A DNA stretch of 64,000 nucleotides, taken from Lindgomyces ingoldianus. Lineage: Eukaryota > Ascomycota > Dothideomycetes > Pleosporales > Lindgomycetaceae. Both the position numbers and the translations under genes were made by a program. Position 1 is the stretch's first letter. Every line of letters begins with the position of its first letter. Location: positions 706,650 to 770,649 of the forward strand of contig NW_022985168.1 of the NCBI RefSeq assembly GCF_010093535.1, written 5' to 3'. This document shows positions 1 to 10,867 of this stretch, piece by piece. Below the pieces are notes generated by a model, which did not search any database, was not told where the DNA came from, and saw only the letters and a program-made list of their open reading frames with translations.

Positions 1-600
1 GTTCTGCAAACCCGAATATAATAAGCAGAGCAAGCTCTGCTAATAAGGCTAGCTACAACTTTTTATTAATAATTACACTTTAAAACACGCTTTAATAGCT
101 GCGCATTGCTTAGATAGACAATATATTAAGCTTAATAATATACAATTGCTTCTGCTGCAGTACAGTTATCCTACTACAGGTACTGCAGCTACCCCTCCAG
201 CTAGAACTAGACCTCTTAGGCCTATACAATTGTACGCAGGAGGCTAGCTAGATATAGGATATAATAAGCCTTAGTAACTTTCTTAATCTAATTAATAAGG
301 ACACTAATATTAGGGAGGAAGATTAAATGCTTAAGAATATAGTTATAAAGCATAACAATAGTGTTAATACTAAGGAGGCTTAAGCTAAAAATAAAAGTAA
401 GATTATACTTTTACCTATAACTTATTAAGTAATTTAGGCTATTTAGTTACTCCTACAATACTAACAACACTAAGAGACAGCAATTAATACAGACATCCGC
501 CAACTTAAGCGCCTAGAGAGGCAATATTAAGCCTATAAGGCTTAACATTAGCGCTAACAAACACTAGATAGTTAGCTTATATAATTAAATTATTGCTAAG
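1..600 (+). mobile_element. RIP-degraded transposon fragment
   Basis: This stretch is strongly TA-rich, unlike the DNA right of about position 600. Read on the plus strand, one frame between about 325 and 590 gives a coherent hydrophilic protein-like text, rich in Lys, Asn, Gln and Leu. It is broken almost only by TAA and TAG, at places where a Gln codon (CAA or CAG) would fit. That pattern is what CpA to TpA mutation by RIP makes from a coding sequence. The text resembles the charged C-terminal tail of Fot1/pogo-like transposases, but this is a guess. Element ends were not found; the left end lies outside the window. Confidence 0.55.
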
Positions 601-718
601 ACACATCTTGGCAACCCTAGTGAGCCGATACCCTCAGTAAGGCGATTGAATTGACGTGGCTGGATTCCTATCGGCTTGGCGGGGTTTGACTGTACTCCGC
701 TCATGAGAGCCCCCTGTA

Positions 719-1022
719 CACTGCAATATCTAGCGCTGGAGAGACATTGGGACGCAGCCGGTGGCTTGACTGCTTAGCCAATAACAATGTTAGAATGTCA
801 GTCACAGGAGCGCTTGTTGACCAGAATGGGTAAACACTGCAATTTCTAGCGCTGGAGAGACGTTGGGACGCAGCCGGTGGCTTGACTGCTTAGCCAATAA
901 CAATGTTAGAATGTCAGTCAGAGCGAGGAAGCGAAGCACTTAGCTCAGCACTGCAACTTCTAGCGCAGGAGAGACGTAGGAAGGTGATCGATGGCTTGAC
1001 TGCCTCGCTAATAATATGCGAA
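719..1022. repeat. Tandem repeat, three copies, 113-117 bp period
   Basis: Three copies begin at 719, 836 and 949 with the string cactgcaa, followed by tctagcgc. Each carries a GGAGAGACGT-like block and then ggcttgactgc. Copies 1 and 2 are nearly identical over about 85 bp; copy 3 is diverged. The spacers between copies differ. A weaker echo of the opening motif is seen near 1094. No open reading frame follows the repeat period. Confidence 0.8.
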
Positions 1023-2030
1023 TGTGGATGAGAAACTGCCTGCCTTGCGGACAGGCCCAAGCCGAAAACGAGCAGAGAGCAGGGACCAACACACACTGCA
1101 ATTTCTTGCCTTCACGAAGAGTCCCAATCTCCAAGGCCTCTCCAAGGCCTCTGGCGCGAGATCGCTCAAGGTTCGGTCAGAAATTTCAAGATCTGGTCTG
1201 GCTTGGTCCAAACATCTCTAGCTTCAATGAAGGGTCCCTATCTGCAAGGCTTCACAAAATTCCGCATGTAGGAGGCTGCAATTCGTAACGTCAGCCCCCA
1301 CGAAGGGTCAGCTGTAACCTCCCTTGTCAGCCCTATGCGGAGGGCTAACAACCGGTGAACTTTCTCGAGGCTGGGTCCGATTCCTTAGCCTGGCCGCGCA
1401 GTGTTTTCACGGGTAGTCCCGGTAAGCCACAACAGGCCTGGTTCGAGATGCGAGCCAAAGGAAAATAATTCCGGTGAGGGACTCGGTCTTGCCGGCGCAA
1501 ATATCACACGAATGGACGCCCTTTCCAAAAAAAAAACTGTTATGCAGTATTGGCAAAAGTGCAACCTCCTGCGGCATTACCGTGGAAGAAGTTATTGAAA
1601 TATGTCGTGATACGAACAACAAAAATCGGCTCACTATTCAGCACATTCTGGATTAACTCATGGGTAATAGTACACACTACGTGCGAGACGGACCCATGTT
1701 GCATGCACCGCAGTGGGGTACGAATTAATTTCACTCAAGGAACATTGAGCATGCTTGAGCCATCATCTAGGAGTGCTGGTCGTGCGGAGTTGCTGCTAAC
1801 CAACAATGGCATAATCTTCTCGAAGTTTCATCAAGCTCAATTGAGACGTTAAACGGATGCGTCCTAGAAATAGTACTGGTGGTACTGAATCTGGTGTGTT
1901 GGCACTCTGTTGCATCAGCACATATTGCTTCTTTCTTCTAATGATGATTTCCCCCTACGGCAGGTCTCCTTGAAGTCTTAAAACTGCCCGCCAACTACCA
2001 AGTTCGGTATTTCATGAACTTAGGGAGAGT
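1023..2030. other. Intergenic, no gene recognised
   Basis: Base composition is ordinary. Short overlapping frames occur on both strands, but none has a family resemblance or conserved start and splice context. A run of nine A lies near 1530. Confidence 0.4.
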
Positions 2031-2038
2031 CTATCTAT

Positions 2039-3380
2039 TCATCTCAGACACGGTGAGTGTCTTGAAGTAGCAGGTCTTCTACTTAGAGCATCTGCACTGC
2101 GAACAAAACTGCGAATAGCTATGTCCGGTGGGACATTTATGTTTGAGAACTTGAGGGCAGAGCCCGATTGAGTTAATGTTCGAGGGCACTTTGTTGAGTG
2201 GCGTTTAGAAGATCCAGAGGTAGGCTTGGGAATCCATATGCGTATTTGCCCATTAAATAACAGTGGTAGTTCCATAGCCTCCGCTTGAACTGCCTCCACT
2301 TCCATCTATGTCACCCAAACTCCTCACTCCCCAGTATTCGTCTCCATTTTGCTTTCCACCGGACTATTTCCCTCGTCCGCTTGTGCTGTGTCTCGAGAGA
2401 ACGTTAGACGACTTCTAGAACGCCTTTCAAGAACCTTCTAGTCTCGTAGATGGTCATGCCAAGATGCTCGTACATAAGGCTCATTCATGGTATTTACGAC
2501 GTATGCTTGGATAGTTTCGAGACGCCATTCGCCGATCGTAATAGCGGCGTTGAGGCCGACGATCTTGTCCCGGCAGCGGGAAGCTTCGAGCGCGAGGTTT
2601 GAGGTTGAGTGGGTGGTAGCATTTGATGAATAGTCACGGTTGATACCCAGAAGCTGGGAGACCGCAGTGAAAGGCGTCGGGCTTATAAAATATTGCCTGT
2701 GTTCATATTTATGCTCAAAGCACCTGTGAGGCCTAGTTATGATGATAGATATAACACGTAGTAGTCGATTATTGAAGGCAGTGCCGTTAGTGGACAAACG
2801 ACATAAATTAAAAGCATGAGTGGGTGTAAAGAAGAGAGAAGAGAAGAAGGCAGTTTAGAAATGTTAATTTGAACAACGTTGTAATTGTGTGTTGGGGTTG
2901 TGTTCCGAGGTTCACGATACAAAAACTAAGCTGCAGGAAAGTGTATCGGATTAATTGATACTTCACCCACTTCAATTACGGCTTCGACCCCATGTTGTCA
3001 ACCAACCCAGAGCTACTATTACCGCCTGAGTGACTTGTTAAGAATTTGGGTTGGAGAACCGGAAGTCGATATAGCCTCGGCTACAGCTTTTATGGTCGAT
3101 GATGAGGAAGCAGCAGATGCTACTACCAGCATGCTAGACATTAGATTGTGCATGTTTACCCTCTCCTCCACCCTCCGTAATCCTGTTCCAATTTCCGCCT
3201 GCTTCACGCTCTTTATCAATTTTGCTACCAGCTCCTTGCATCCCACCTACCAGCTTTTAAATCTACTATTTCGCTCTTCATACTGTACCATTCTCTCATA
3301 TAGATCCGGGAAGACATGTCTCAATATGTCTTGAAGATATACTGCTCAGCCATCTCCTTGTTTGACAGATTCCAGCCCAG
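2039..3380 (-). pseudogene. Possible decayed gene of unknown family
   Basis: Several minus-strand segments read like protein but cannot be joined into one frame. The segment 3375-3019 is open except for one TAG at about 3247-3249, and contains an amphipathic Lys/Glu-rich stretch followed by an Ala/Ser-rich hydrophobic stretch. The segment 2640-2438 reads as a charged helical region ending in a stop. The segment 2305-2039 reads as a further 88-residue frame. I do not recognise the family. It could equally be chance open frames; the argument rests only on amino-acid composition. Confidence 0.22.
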
Positions 3381-4448
3381 GAGTTGTGCTGCATCTCGGC
3401 TGAAAATTAACCACCCACTGCAGCCTCAGAGACGGGGTCTCTTCCGAGGTCTTCTTGTTCGACACTAGGGATGGTCTCCACACACGCTTTATAAATCCTT
3501 CTTCCATGCTATGGCATCGATTATAACCAGACCATAGCACTATTGACTAGTGCTTACCTCTCATCTAAGATGACTGCCCTAGAGGCTCCATACAAGTACA
3601 ACATTCTTCAGCTGCATCACCACCAAGCTTACACTGATTCCTGGAATTAGGGTATTCTGTCCAGCAGTAGGGGACGAGACTGTAACCAAGGCACTGGCGA
3701 AGATATTATTTTAAAAGCTACACAATTGTTTCCTCTAAAGGCACAACATGCCGTAACTTGAGCATTTCAACCAGCATCCACTCGCAAAGAATCCCCAGAA
3801 GCAGCAAGTCAGGAACCGGAAGCCGGCGGATGCAACCCTCACGTGACGCACTAATAAAAAGTGGGTCCATGCGCAGGAACACACCTCAACCCAGACCACC
3901 TTCCGCATTGATTCCGAAGATTCCGATAGAAGCCTTCAATTAATAGTCAAGCAACCAGCACACGCAGCTGGTACATGTCACATAAGATGACTGACAATCA
4001 GTTCATTGAACTACCTTCCCAGCCAAGGGCGGGACCTTGCCCATGTGGAATCATCAAACAGGCCATACATGACAGAATCAGACCACCCTACCCCTATACC
4101 GTACAATTCAGTTCCCGTTATCCCACGGAACATCAACACAACATCAATGGCGTGTGTGCCATAGGCTCTATGTATACCCCGACGCCTACTTGCTTGCTCT
4201 CAAAACGCAGATTAAAATAAGTACAGAACGGAGGACGATGCCAGATTACGACAACCTCGCTCCATCCAAAATTATGCATAAGAATAGAAGACGAAACGAG
4301 GCGTTTGGAAGAGATATGCATGCAGCAGCATCGATGGGCTTGGAAGCGACCGTGAAACCTGGACACACGCCGGTGAAATGCAACAATGGTATTACAAAAT
4401 AACGAGTCGCTCATTAAAATCAGAAAGTATGCCGAATAATGAAGGCTT
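3381..4448. other. Intergenic, nothing recognised
   Basis: Downstream flank of the MIPC synthase gene. Only short frames with low-complexity translations on both strands; no promoter or repeat structure stands out. Confidence 0.4.
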
Positions 4449-5646
4449 TTAGACTTCGTGTCGATCGTCGAGTTCAATGTCTTTTTGGCTTATTCGGCGG
4501 TAGAAGGGGATCCGCGAGTACGAGAACCGGCCCTTGGTATCGGCTTGTCGTCGACGGACGCAGAACGAGTAGATGCAGAATAGAAGCGAAAATCCAATGG
4601 CAAACCCAAGGAAGGTGAGCAGTAGCCAGTGTTGTCCCATCTGCACAAGTTAGCGCTGAGGGTACGGTAATTTCCGGACGCGGAAGCTTACCCAGAATAT
4701 TAGCTTAACGTCACTGCTGTGCCAACTATTTCCAAGATGGTGAGTGAAGAAGCTCCAGGAATGGTTGTTGTATTCATCAGGGAATAAGATGCGCACAGTA
4801 TCATCTCGTCCAGGGTTTCCATTCATATAGTGCCTCCAGATAATGCTCAGGTACAGAGGTCCGGTGGTACCCATAACGGTAATGTACGGGAGAATCCATC
4901 GGCGATTGTACTTGGGCAGTGAGTCAATCGTCTTAAGGAAAAAGGGGTGGCGAGGAATAGCGCCCATAGCATCGTTGGAAATACCGGTTGGAGTTGTGAG
5001 GCGAAGCCAGGCAGGGTATGCGAGGAGCGGGTCGAGGCTGCGATTGCATCCCTGTCCATGAGGTCAGCACGCCACGTCTGCGGCGAAGGTACAAACATAC
5101 GTCGTCTAGATCGATATAGATGCCGCCAAAGTGGTGCAACACAAAGTATCTTATCGAATCGGCACGCTGAATGGGGTATGGGTAGCCGTCAAAATTCTCG
5201 AGGAACCAGGGGTATCTGAGGGCAATTAGCTCTCCTCGCTAGAACGCTCTGTGGTGGTTGCATACTCAGCAGCGATAAATTCCCGAGCCTTCTTATCAGT
5301 CCAGAGCTAGACATGCTGATCAGCCTTTGTTCTCCACGGCCACGTCGAGCGACGCCGGGCCACGAACCTTGTACTCATAATCGGGGTGAAGGTCGATGCA
5401 GCTCTTCTGCGGGCCCTTCCAATGCGCCGGTATGCTATCATTGACATAGGTCTGGTGGATGATCTTGGGGATCAATTGCGGTCGGTCGTTGATGGCGTTG
5501 GACTTGGGGGCAGGGAGGTCGGCGCGCGAGATGGCATACTGGGAATAGTCGGTGATGAGGAGACTGAGCAGAATCCACACGTGCTGGACCGCGAGGCCAA
5601 GGACGACAATGGTGATGAGAATAAAGGCGACGAGGCTTTTCCGCAT
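4449..5646 (-). CDS. sur1: Mannosyl phosphorylinositol ceramide (MIPC) synthase, GT32 family
   Basis: Transfers mannose from GDP-mannose to inositol phosphorylceramide in the Golgi (yeast SUR1/CSG1 and CSH1). Exons, 5' to 3': 5646-5368, 5306-5266, 5215-5101, 5051-4692, 4640-4449, giving 328 residues. All four introns are short and have GT-AG ends. The N-terminus is a signal-anchor membrane helix (about residues 5-30), followed by PKIIHQTY, typical of OCH1/SUR1 enzymes. The catalytic DXD motif lies in GGIYIDLDDGC (about 138-147), split by intron 3. A C-terminal membrane segment (about 269-292) precedes a basic cytosolic tail, as in SUR1. The start was chosen because the signal anchor begins right after this Met; an upstream in-frame Met at 5964 would add a low-complexity extension. 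The family call is secure; SUR1 versus CSH1 is not a meaningful distinction here. Confidence 0.92.
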
Positions 5647-7031
5647 TGTGAATCTGCGGCCTCCTTTTCGCGCGTGCTGCAGCTTGGGGGAGGGGAGCCA
5701 CGAGATAGGGGTATTAGATGTTACAGAGGGCGGAAGAGAGGCGGTAGAAATAGCGGCGGCGAGCAGGTCAAGATGGCATGAGGCGCGTTCGCTCCGAGTC
5801 GCGGGGGTTATTGGCAAAAAAAGACGGGGAAAGAGGGCAGGAAGAAGAAAGCAGCGTGCGCAGGTGGTGTTGAGGCTGGCGCTGGCTGGCTGTGCGCTGC
5901 ACTTTCCAAGCCCTGGAACCAGGGCTAAGTACAAACGGAAATTTGGGAACGCTTGGGCCGCCACCTCGCTTCAGGCCCCCTGGCCTTCTCCCCCCAGTCG
6001 GCCTCGTCGGCGCCATTCGCGGGGTGCCACCGCACTCAACGCGACCTTTGCTCTCGCAAGCTCCTCCGCAAACGACGACTGCTGGAGGTGGCACAACCTC
6101 AGCACACCGCGGCACCACCCCATCTGACGACGACGAGCTTTTTTCGCCCGTCACTGCGAGCACACACTCATCTTCTATCTTCTGCTTCACTCGTCCAGCA
6201 CAGTAATCTCTTACTCTTCTTTCTATCTTTGGGGCATGACGAGAGCTGAGGGCTGTGCTGCTGCAGCGCTGCTCCGCTTGGCCGCGTCTGCGAATGACGA
6301 TACCGTGCATGCCGCGATCCGCGCGACTCTTTCTCTGCCCGCTTTCTTTTTCTTGTCATCCGCAATTTGCTCAGCCGAGCACAGAGCGTTGCCGGGCTTC
6401 TCCCAACAGAGAGGAGCGTCATTCAAAGTGCACATCCCTCGTGTCTTCCGCCGTCGCGTGACTGCGAGGTCTGAATCTTTCATCGTTCGAATGTTCTCTC
6501 CAGATAAAGAAGTCCCTTTTCGCTCATGTGGCGATTCTGGCCCCGGCTAGACTTTCTCACTCACCATTCATCGTGCAACCTACCTCCCGCTGATCTAGGT
6601 CGTGTCGCTTGCCACCCATCTCGTCACATTTGAGTCCATACTAGGCCATCTTGCGTTCACTTTTCAACATCACATGCGGGATATTCCAACTGTCGGCAGT
6701 TCCACCCTCGCACTCCCCTCCGTGCCACTGTTGATTTAGAAATGCGCTGTCGAGATGAGAAGCAGCCGAGATTTCAACATTCTCTCAACTGCGATCGATG
6801 GCGCCAAGGAATTTCCAAGTTCACTTGTCTGCACGTCACCAGATCAAGACTCCTCTACACACGAATGCGGGCCAACACCCTAGTGAGATAACGAATCTAA
6901 GGTCTCCAGCCTCCAATGTCTCAGAGGCATGCATTTGTGCAACTGATGAAGGCCTGCGTACAGGGCTTGTTGTGCGTTAGATTCGATGGCCTTAATCTTC
7001 TCCCGGCAGCCAAAGGCTTCATGAAAACCGC
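5647..7031. promoter_or_regulatory. Upstream region of the MIPC synthase gene
   Basis: GC-rich near the gene, with many overlapping open frames on both strands between 5650 and 6550. These are typical of GC-rich fungal 5' regions, and none resembles a protein family. Pyrimidine-rich stretches around 6210-6230 and 6330-6350 fit a fungal promoter or 5' UTR. Confidence 0.4.
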
Positions 7032-7284
7032 ATTAGACGACACACATGTCGACTTATAGCCCCTTTGAGACTGGAGACACCCTTGAGAGGATCTTAGGAT
7101 GCTTGTTTATCGTATTAGACGACACACATGCCGACTTGTGGTCCCTTTGAGACCGTAAGGCGCCCTTGAGAAATCTTGGGATGCTTGTTTATCGTATTAG
7201 ACGACACATATGGTAACTTGTGGTCCCTTTGAGACCGTAGCGGCGCCCTTGAGAAGATCTTGGGATGCTTGTTTATTGTATTAG
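7032..7284. repeat. Tandem repeat, three copies of 82-84 bp
   Basis: Units start at 7032, 7114 and 7196 with attagacgacaca; a fourth partial unit begins at 7280 (attag). Each unit contains ccctttgagac, a cgcccttgaga-like block and ggatgcttgttta. Copies 2 and 3 are closer to each other than to copy 1, and the third is 2 bp longer. No frame runs through the array, so this is a noncoding minisatellite. Confidence 0.85.
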
Positions 7285-8127
7285 AAGCCACAATGTTTTG
7301 TTATTCGGCCATCCAAGGAGTACTCACTATCCACTAACAGTCAAGCTAGCCACTGCTTAGCACTTAATGAATTCATAGTCTCTGAGCCAAGCGAAAATGC
7401 CCTCTTCAGAAGCCGATCACCGGCTCTATACCAAGTCACTAGGTACGGCTCCGACCTTGCAGTAACTGACCTTAGAGGATCCCCCTCCGTTTTCATTGCT
7501 GGACTCGCCATCTCAAGGCCGCTTGTGGCTTCCACTCTCTGATATCTCTCCTTCAGCTTGGCTTCAATAATCGCCACGTGGCTGTGATGGTGGTTTCACA
7601 GCATGCTTCGTGGAGCTGGCAGCACTATCTCTACAGCCATTCCGCTTCTCAATCACATTCTAAACGTCCAATGACGATCGCAATCCACCGCATTTTCATT
7701 TTCTTGTCAGTCCCTCAACGCCCCTTGGCTGTCCTGTAGAACAGATCCTTTCCTCACCTGGCACAATTCTTTCACAGACCCAATTTGCGCAACAAATCTA
7801 TTCTGTTGAATTCTGTGGCTAGGAGAATCAACCCAGTCGCTTTTCTCGAACGATTCACTTCCTGGCGACTTGGGCTTCCAGCCCCCCTCGTGCAATTGGA
7901 GCAATGAATACCTTCGCAACCGCGATCGCGGGTTGTTCCCTAGGTCTGATTTTGATTTCGATGTCGTTCCTTCCCTATCTAGAGTGGATGGGCCGTCAAA
8001 TGCGAAGGGACCCTTCAAAGTTGGACGCTGTGACCTAGCACCGGCTCGAGACTCCGCAACCTTGCCTAGAGTTCGGCCGACTCTATGCATATCCTCAACT
8101 TAACTTCATTCCTACTATCCCTATGAC
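7285..8127. other. Intergenic region upstream of the membrane-protein gene
   Basis: Two short frames exist on the minus strand (7577-7341 and 8090-7707), the second reading 127 residues without family resemblance. I take it as the promoter side of the gene starting at 8128 and see no motif of note. Confidence 0.35.
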
Positions 8128-9610
8128 ATGTTGCTCGACATTGGCTTGGTCTCTAGATTCTCCGTGATGGGGTGGTTTTGGGCACCACTCGCCCTCGCCA
8201 GTGCAGTCGGAAAAAGGCAGTTCCACAACTCCACTCAAAATCAGAAACCGACAAACGCCTTACCCATCGTGTGTGGTGAGTCTCAGGCCTCTCGAGTCGT
8301 TTACACGTTGGCTCCTTTGTTTTGCATGCTAGTCCTGGCGGCAATGTTTGGTAGGTATTCTCTCTCTGTGTGAAGTGCATCCTGACAGTTAGTCCAGGGT
8401 ACCGCGCTAAACAACTCGAATGGAAAAAACTGAAAACGTTAAATTTAACACGCACCTTCGTCCTCATTCTCTATCTTCTAGCCATCACCTTTGTCTTCAC
8501 AGCAGCGGTCTTGGAGAATGGTCTTCAATTGTCCTCAGCACCCGCTTGCAGTTCCGCCATTATCATTTGCCTGATCTTCTACGTTAGCAGCAAAGGAACA
8601 ATGTAAGCTCCAAATGGTCCTTCTTTTTCTACAGCCGAAAAAGATACTGCATCATTCTACCTGACGGAACATATGACAAGGTTAAATTAAAACAATGATT
8701 ACCATCCTGTTAATGCTGTCTCCAATTCCAACAAGAGTTTTAACAAATAAACTTTACCTTGGTTATGTTCTAAGTTAAGTGAGAAGATATAGTAGAAGTC
8801 ACGTCGTTCCTACTCAACCATCCCTCAAAGCTGATCCAATTCTTTCTAGGTATGTGTTCTTGGTCGAACGGGCACACGTCATGCGAGCACCGTACGTGCG
8901 GCGAGTTCAGGATTGGATCTGGCTCGGAGGAATTCTCATGATCACGATGGGGTTTGGAAGTATTGCAATATGCGCTTTCACATGGCCGATCGCAGAGTTG
9001 TCCCCCGACGATGGCCGGTGCCGGATTGGACTTCCTCTGAAAGTGGCAATACCACTTCTCTCCTTTGATGTCATCATCAACTTAGCTCTTACTGGCATCT
9101 TCATCTATCTCATGAGGTCTTTGCTACAATTCAGCGGCATGCCTAACTCTACCGCCACTTTAAACTCGACTACACGAGGGCTCCGCCGTATTCTACATAG
9201 CGCAGGGCGGCAAACAAGCCCCAGTACGCGTCCAAGGTACCGGAACTCTCTGAAACCCATCGAGGCTCTACTGCGCAGGACATTAATCGGATCGGTTCTG
9301 GTCACGCTCTCAACGATTGGGAACCACGCTTTGCTGTATACCCTGAAAGGGCGAGAGTTGGCTTGGTTGTGCTTGACGATGTGTATTTTTGATGGTAAGA
9401 TTTCTCACCTTTCCTCCTCCATTGATTGGTTTTCACTCTAACGGTATCCTGCTTAAAAAAAAGAGACTGACTGAAAAAGTGACGTGGGGGGTATGCATCA
9501 TACACTGGCTCACGAATGGGTCCACTGGGGCTGATGACAGTGCTTTGACAATGTTAGTTGAGCCGGACTCTGCCAGCACCAGCTCTTCCAGGCCCACGAT
9601 CTCATTATGA
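8128..9610 (+). CDS. Fungal seven-transmembrane-like integral membrane protein
   Basis: Exons 8128-8350, 8389-8602, 8850-9394 and 9480-9610 give 370 residues in frame. The protein belongs to a family common in Pezizomycotina that has GPCR-like topology but no assigned ligand. Visible hallmarks are a hydrophobic segment ending LVLAAMF, a second after NLTRTF, the stretch ACSSAIIICLIFYVSSK, and then FLVERAH. A glycine-rich membrane helix is followed by ELSPDDGRCRIGLP (two conserved acidic residues and a Cys). Later come a loop of about 70 polar residues, LIGSVLVTL, and the end block RELAWLCLTMC and WGVCIIHWLT. Intron 1 (38 bp) is at the lower limit for fungi and intron 2 (247 bp) is long, so those joints are least certain. 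Plasma membrane or internal membrane location is inferred only from hydrophobicity. Confidence 0.75.
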
Positions 9611-9854
9611 TGATGTTGACTCTTGTTTCAAGACTAATGCGCAACCTCTTCCGCCCCCGTGGACAGCCATCGCTTCATCTTCGGACCCATCCACATAACT
9701 CCTCTTCTGGACAGGCATCGGCGACAACACATTCCACCCCCCAAGTAAGTCCGGTACCTCCACCAGATGAGTTCGTGTGCGACGGTCCTCCCGGCGAATA
9801 TCCACGGTGTTTCATCCGGACCAAGGACTCCCAGTGGGACACGACACACGCCTC

Positions 9855-10426
9855 TTAAAAGTCCGAATCTTCTTCCTCGACAATGGTCTGAGATGCAAGT
9901 CCTCGCTGGCTGTACGGAGGCCCACCTCTCATGGCCATGGGTGGAGTTGACGGATGATCTAATGCTTCAAACTTCCTTCTACGTCTTGCTGCCCTGTATT
10001 CAGCCGCACTTCTTCCCTTAAGACGTGGTTTTGCGCCCGCAGCGGCATCGATGCAGAGCGTCGAGGAGAGGAAGTTGAAGCTCAGATGGAGGATCGCGCC
10101 AGTGATGCAGCCAATCAGACCGGCAATGCCGAGGTAAATGTAGATAGTCTGGGATGCAGCATTTTAGCATAATACCCCTTGCATTGTGAGGAGTCTGGAT
10201 GTGCTCGTGTGAAAATATGTACCTCGACTCGTTCCAGCAACTGTAACCGGAATGGAAATAGTACGATGTTGAGCAGGATGTGGACGAGATGGGTGAAGGG
10301 TAGCAGCACGAATTGAGCAATGGCCCAAAAGGGCGATAGGATGTATGAGATGCCGTGAACGAGTTTGATGAAGGGCCAGCAGACATAGTAGAGGACGGTT
10401 AGAGCAGTTTGTAGTGTCTCCGCCAT
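9855..10426 (-). CDS. Conserved fungal small membrane protein, unknown function
   Basis: Exons 10426-10223 and 10148-9855 join in phase to give 165 residues; the 74-bp intron has GTACAT and CAG ends. Residues about 10-60 contain two hydrophobic segments, and a third lies just after the splice joint (YIYLGIAGLIGCITGAIL). The C-terminal half is soluble and basic (RAARRRRK), and the protein ends in an acidic tail, EEEDSDF. This plan fits an ER or nuclear-envelope protein found across filamentous ascomycetes, but I cannot name a function. It lies tail to tail with the 7-TM-like gene (244 bp apart) and head to head with the AMPK beta gene. Confidence 0.75.
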
Positions 10427-10867
10427 TGTGGGAGGGTGGCTGAGGAGGGGGTGGTGGCGATCCAGCTCCTGCTACGAGGTCATGCTGCGGAGACTGCGAC
10501 AACTCCAATAGCAAAGCAAGGTCTCTTCCACCGCCGCTATCGTTGCTGGTCTGATGCTGGGGAGCTATGGATGAAGCTCACGTTGGTGGCGAAAGGGGAG
10601 GTCGTGTTTAGACAGACACTCCACCACAAGTCCCGCGAGAAATGCAGGTGTACAGACAAGGTACGTATCGCTGGCCTGTGCTCCGGCGGTGGCCTGCAAG
10701 GGACTTTGAAAATCTGGGGCGGCGGCGCAAGTGGTTTTCCTCCCGCATCCGAGACCAAGACATCGTGGGAGCCTTGGATCACTCGCTCGCCCTGATCTCT
10801 GGATGGAACGTGTTGTGTTCGCCTTCAGCCCTACGCATCCGCCGCCTTTTCCTTTTCGAGTCCGCCG
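10427..10867. promoter_or_regulatory. Divergent promoter, small membrane protein / AMPK beta
   Basis: A 441-bp interval separates two diverging start codons. Open frames here are shadows in GC-rich sequence. I cannot point to a defined binding site. Confidence 0.45.

Noticed and set aside
719..1022. Possible CRISPR-like array
   Set aside because: Repeats are long (about 85 bp) with irregular spacers, only three copies, in a eukaryotic genome.
5552..6550. Many overlapping 60-190 residue frames on both strands upstream of the MIPC synthase
   Set aside because: GC-rich promoter sequence gives long chance frames; translations are Arg/Pro/Ser-rich without family likeness or splice context.
7707..8090. 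127-residue minus-strand frame next to the 7-TM-like gene
   Set aside because: Overlaps the promoter of the plus-strand gene; composition unremarkable; no homologue recognised.
9605..9858. Frames just after the 7-TM-like gene (83 and 66 residues)
   Set aside because: Tail-to-tail overlap zone between two well-supported genes; the translations are Ser/Pro/His-rich and unconserved.
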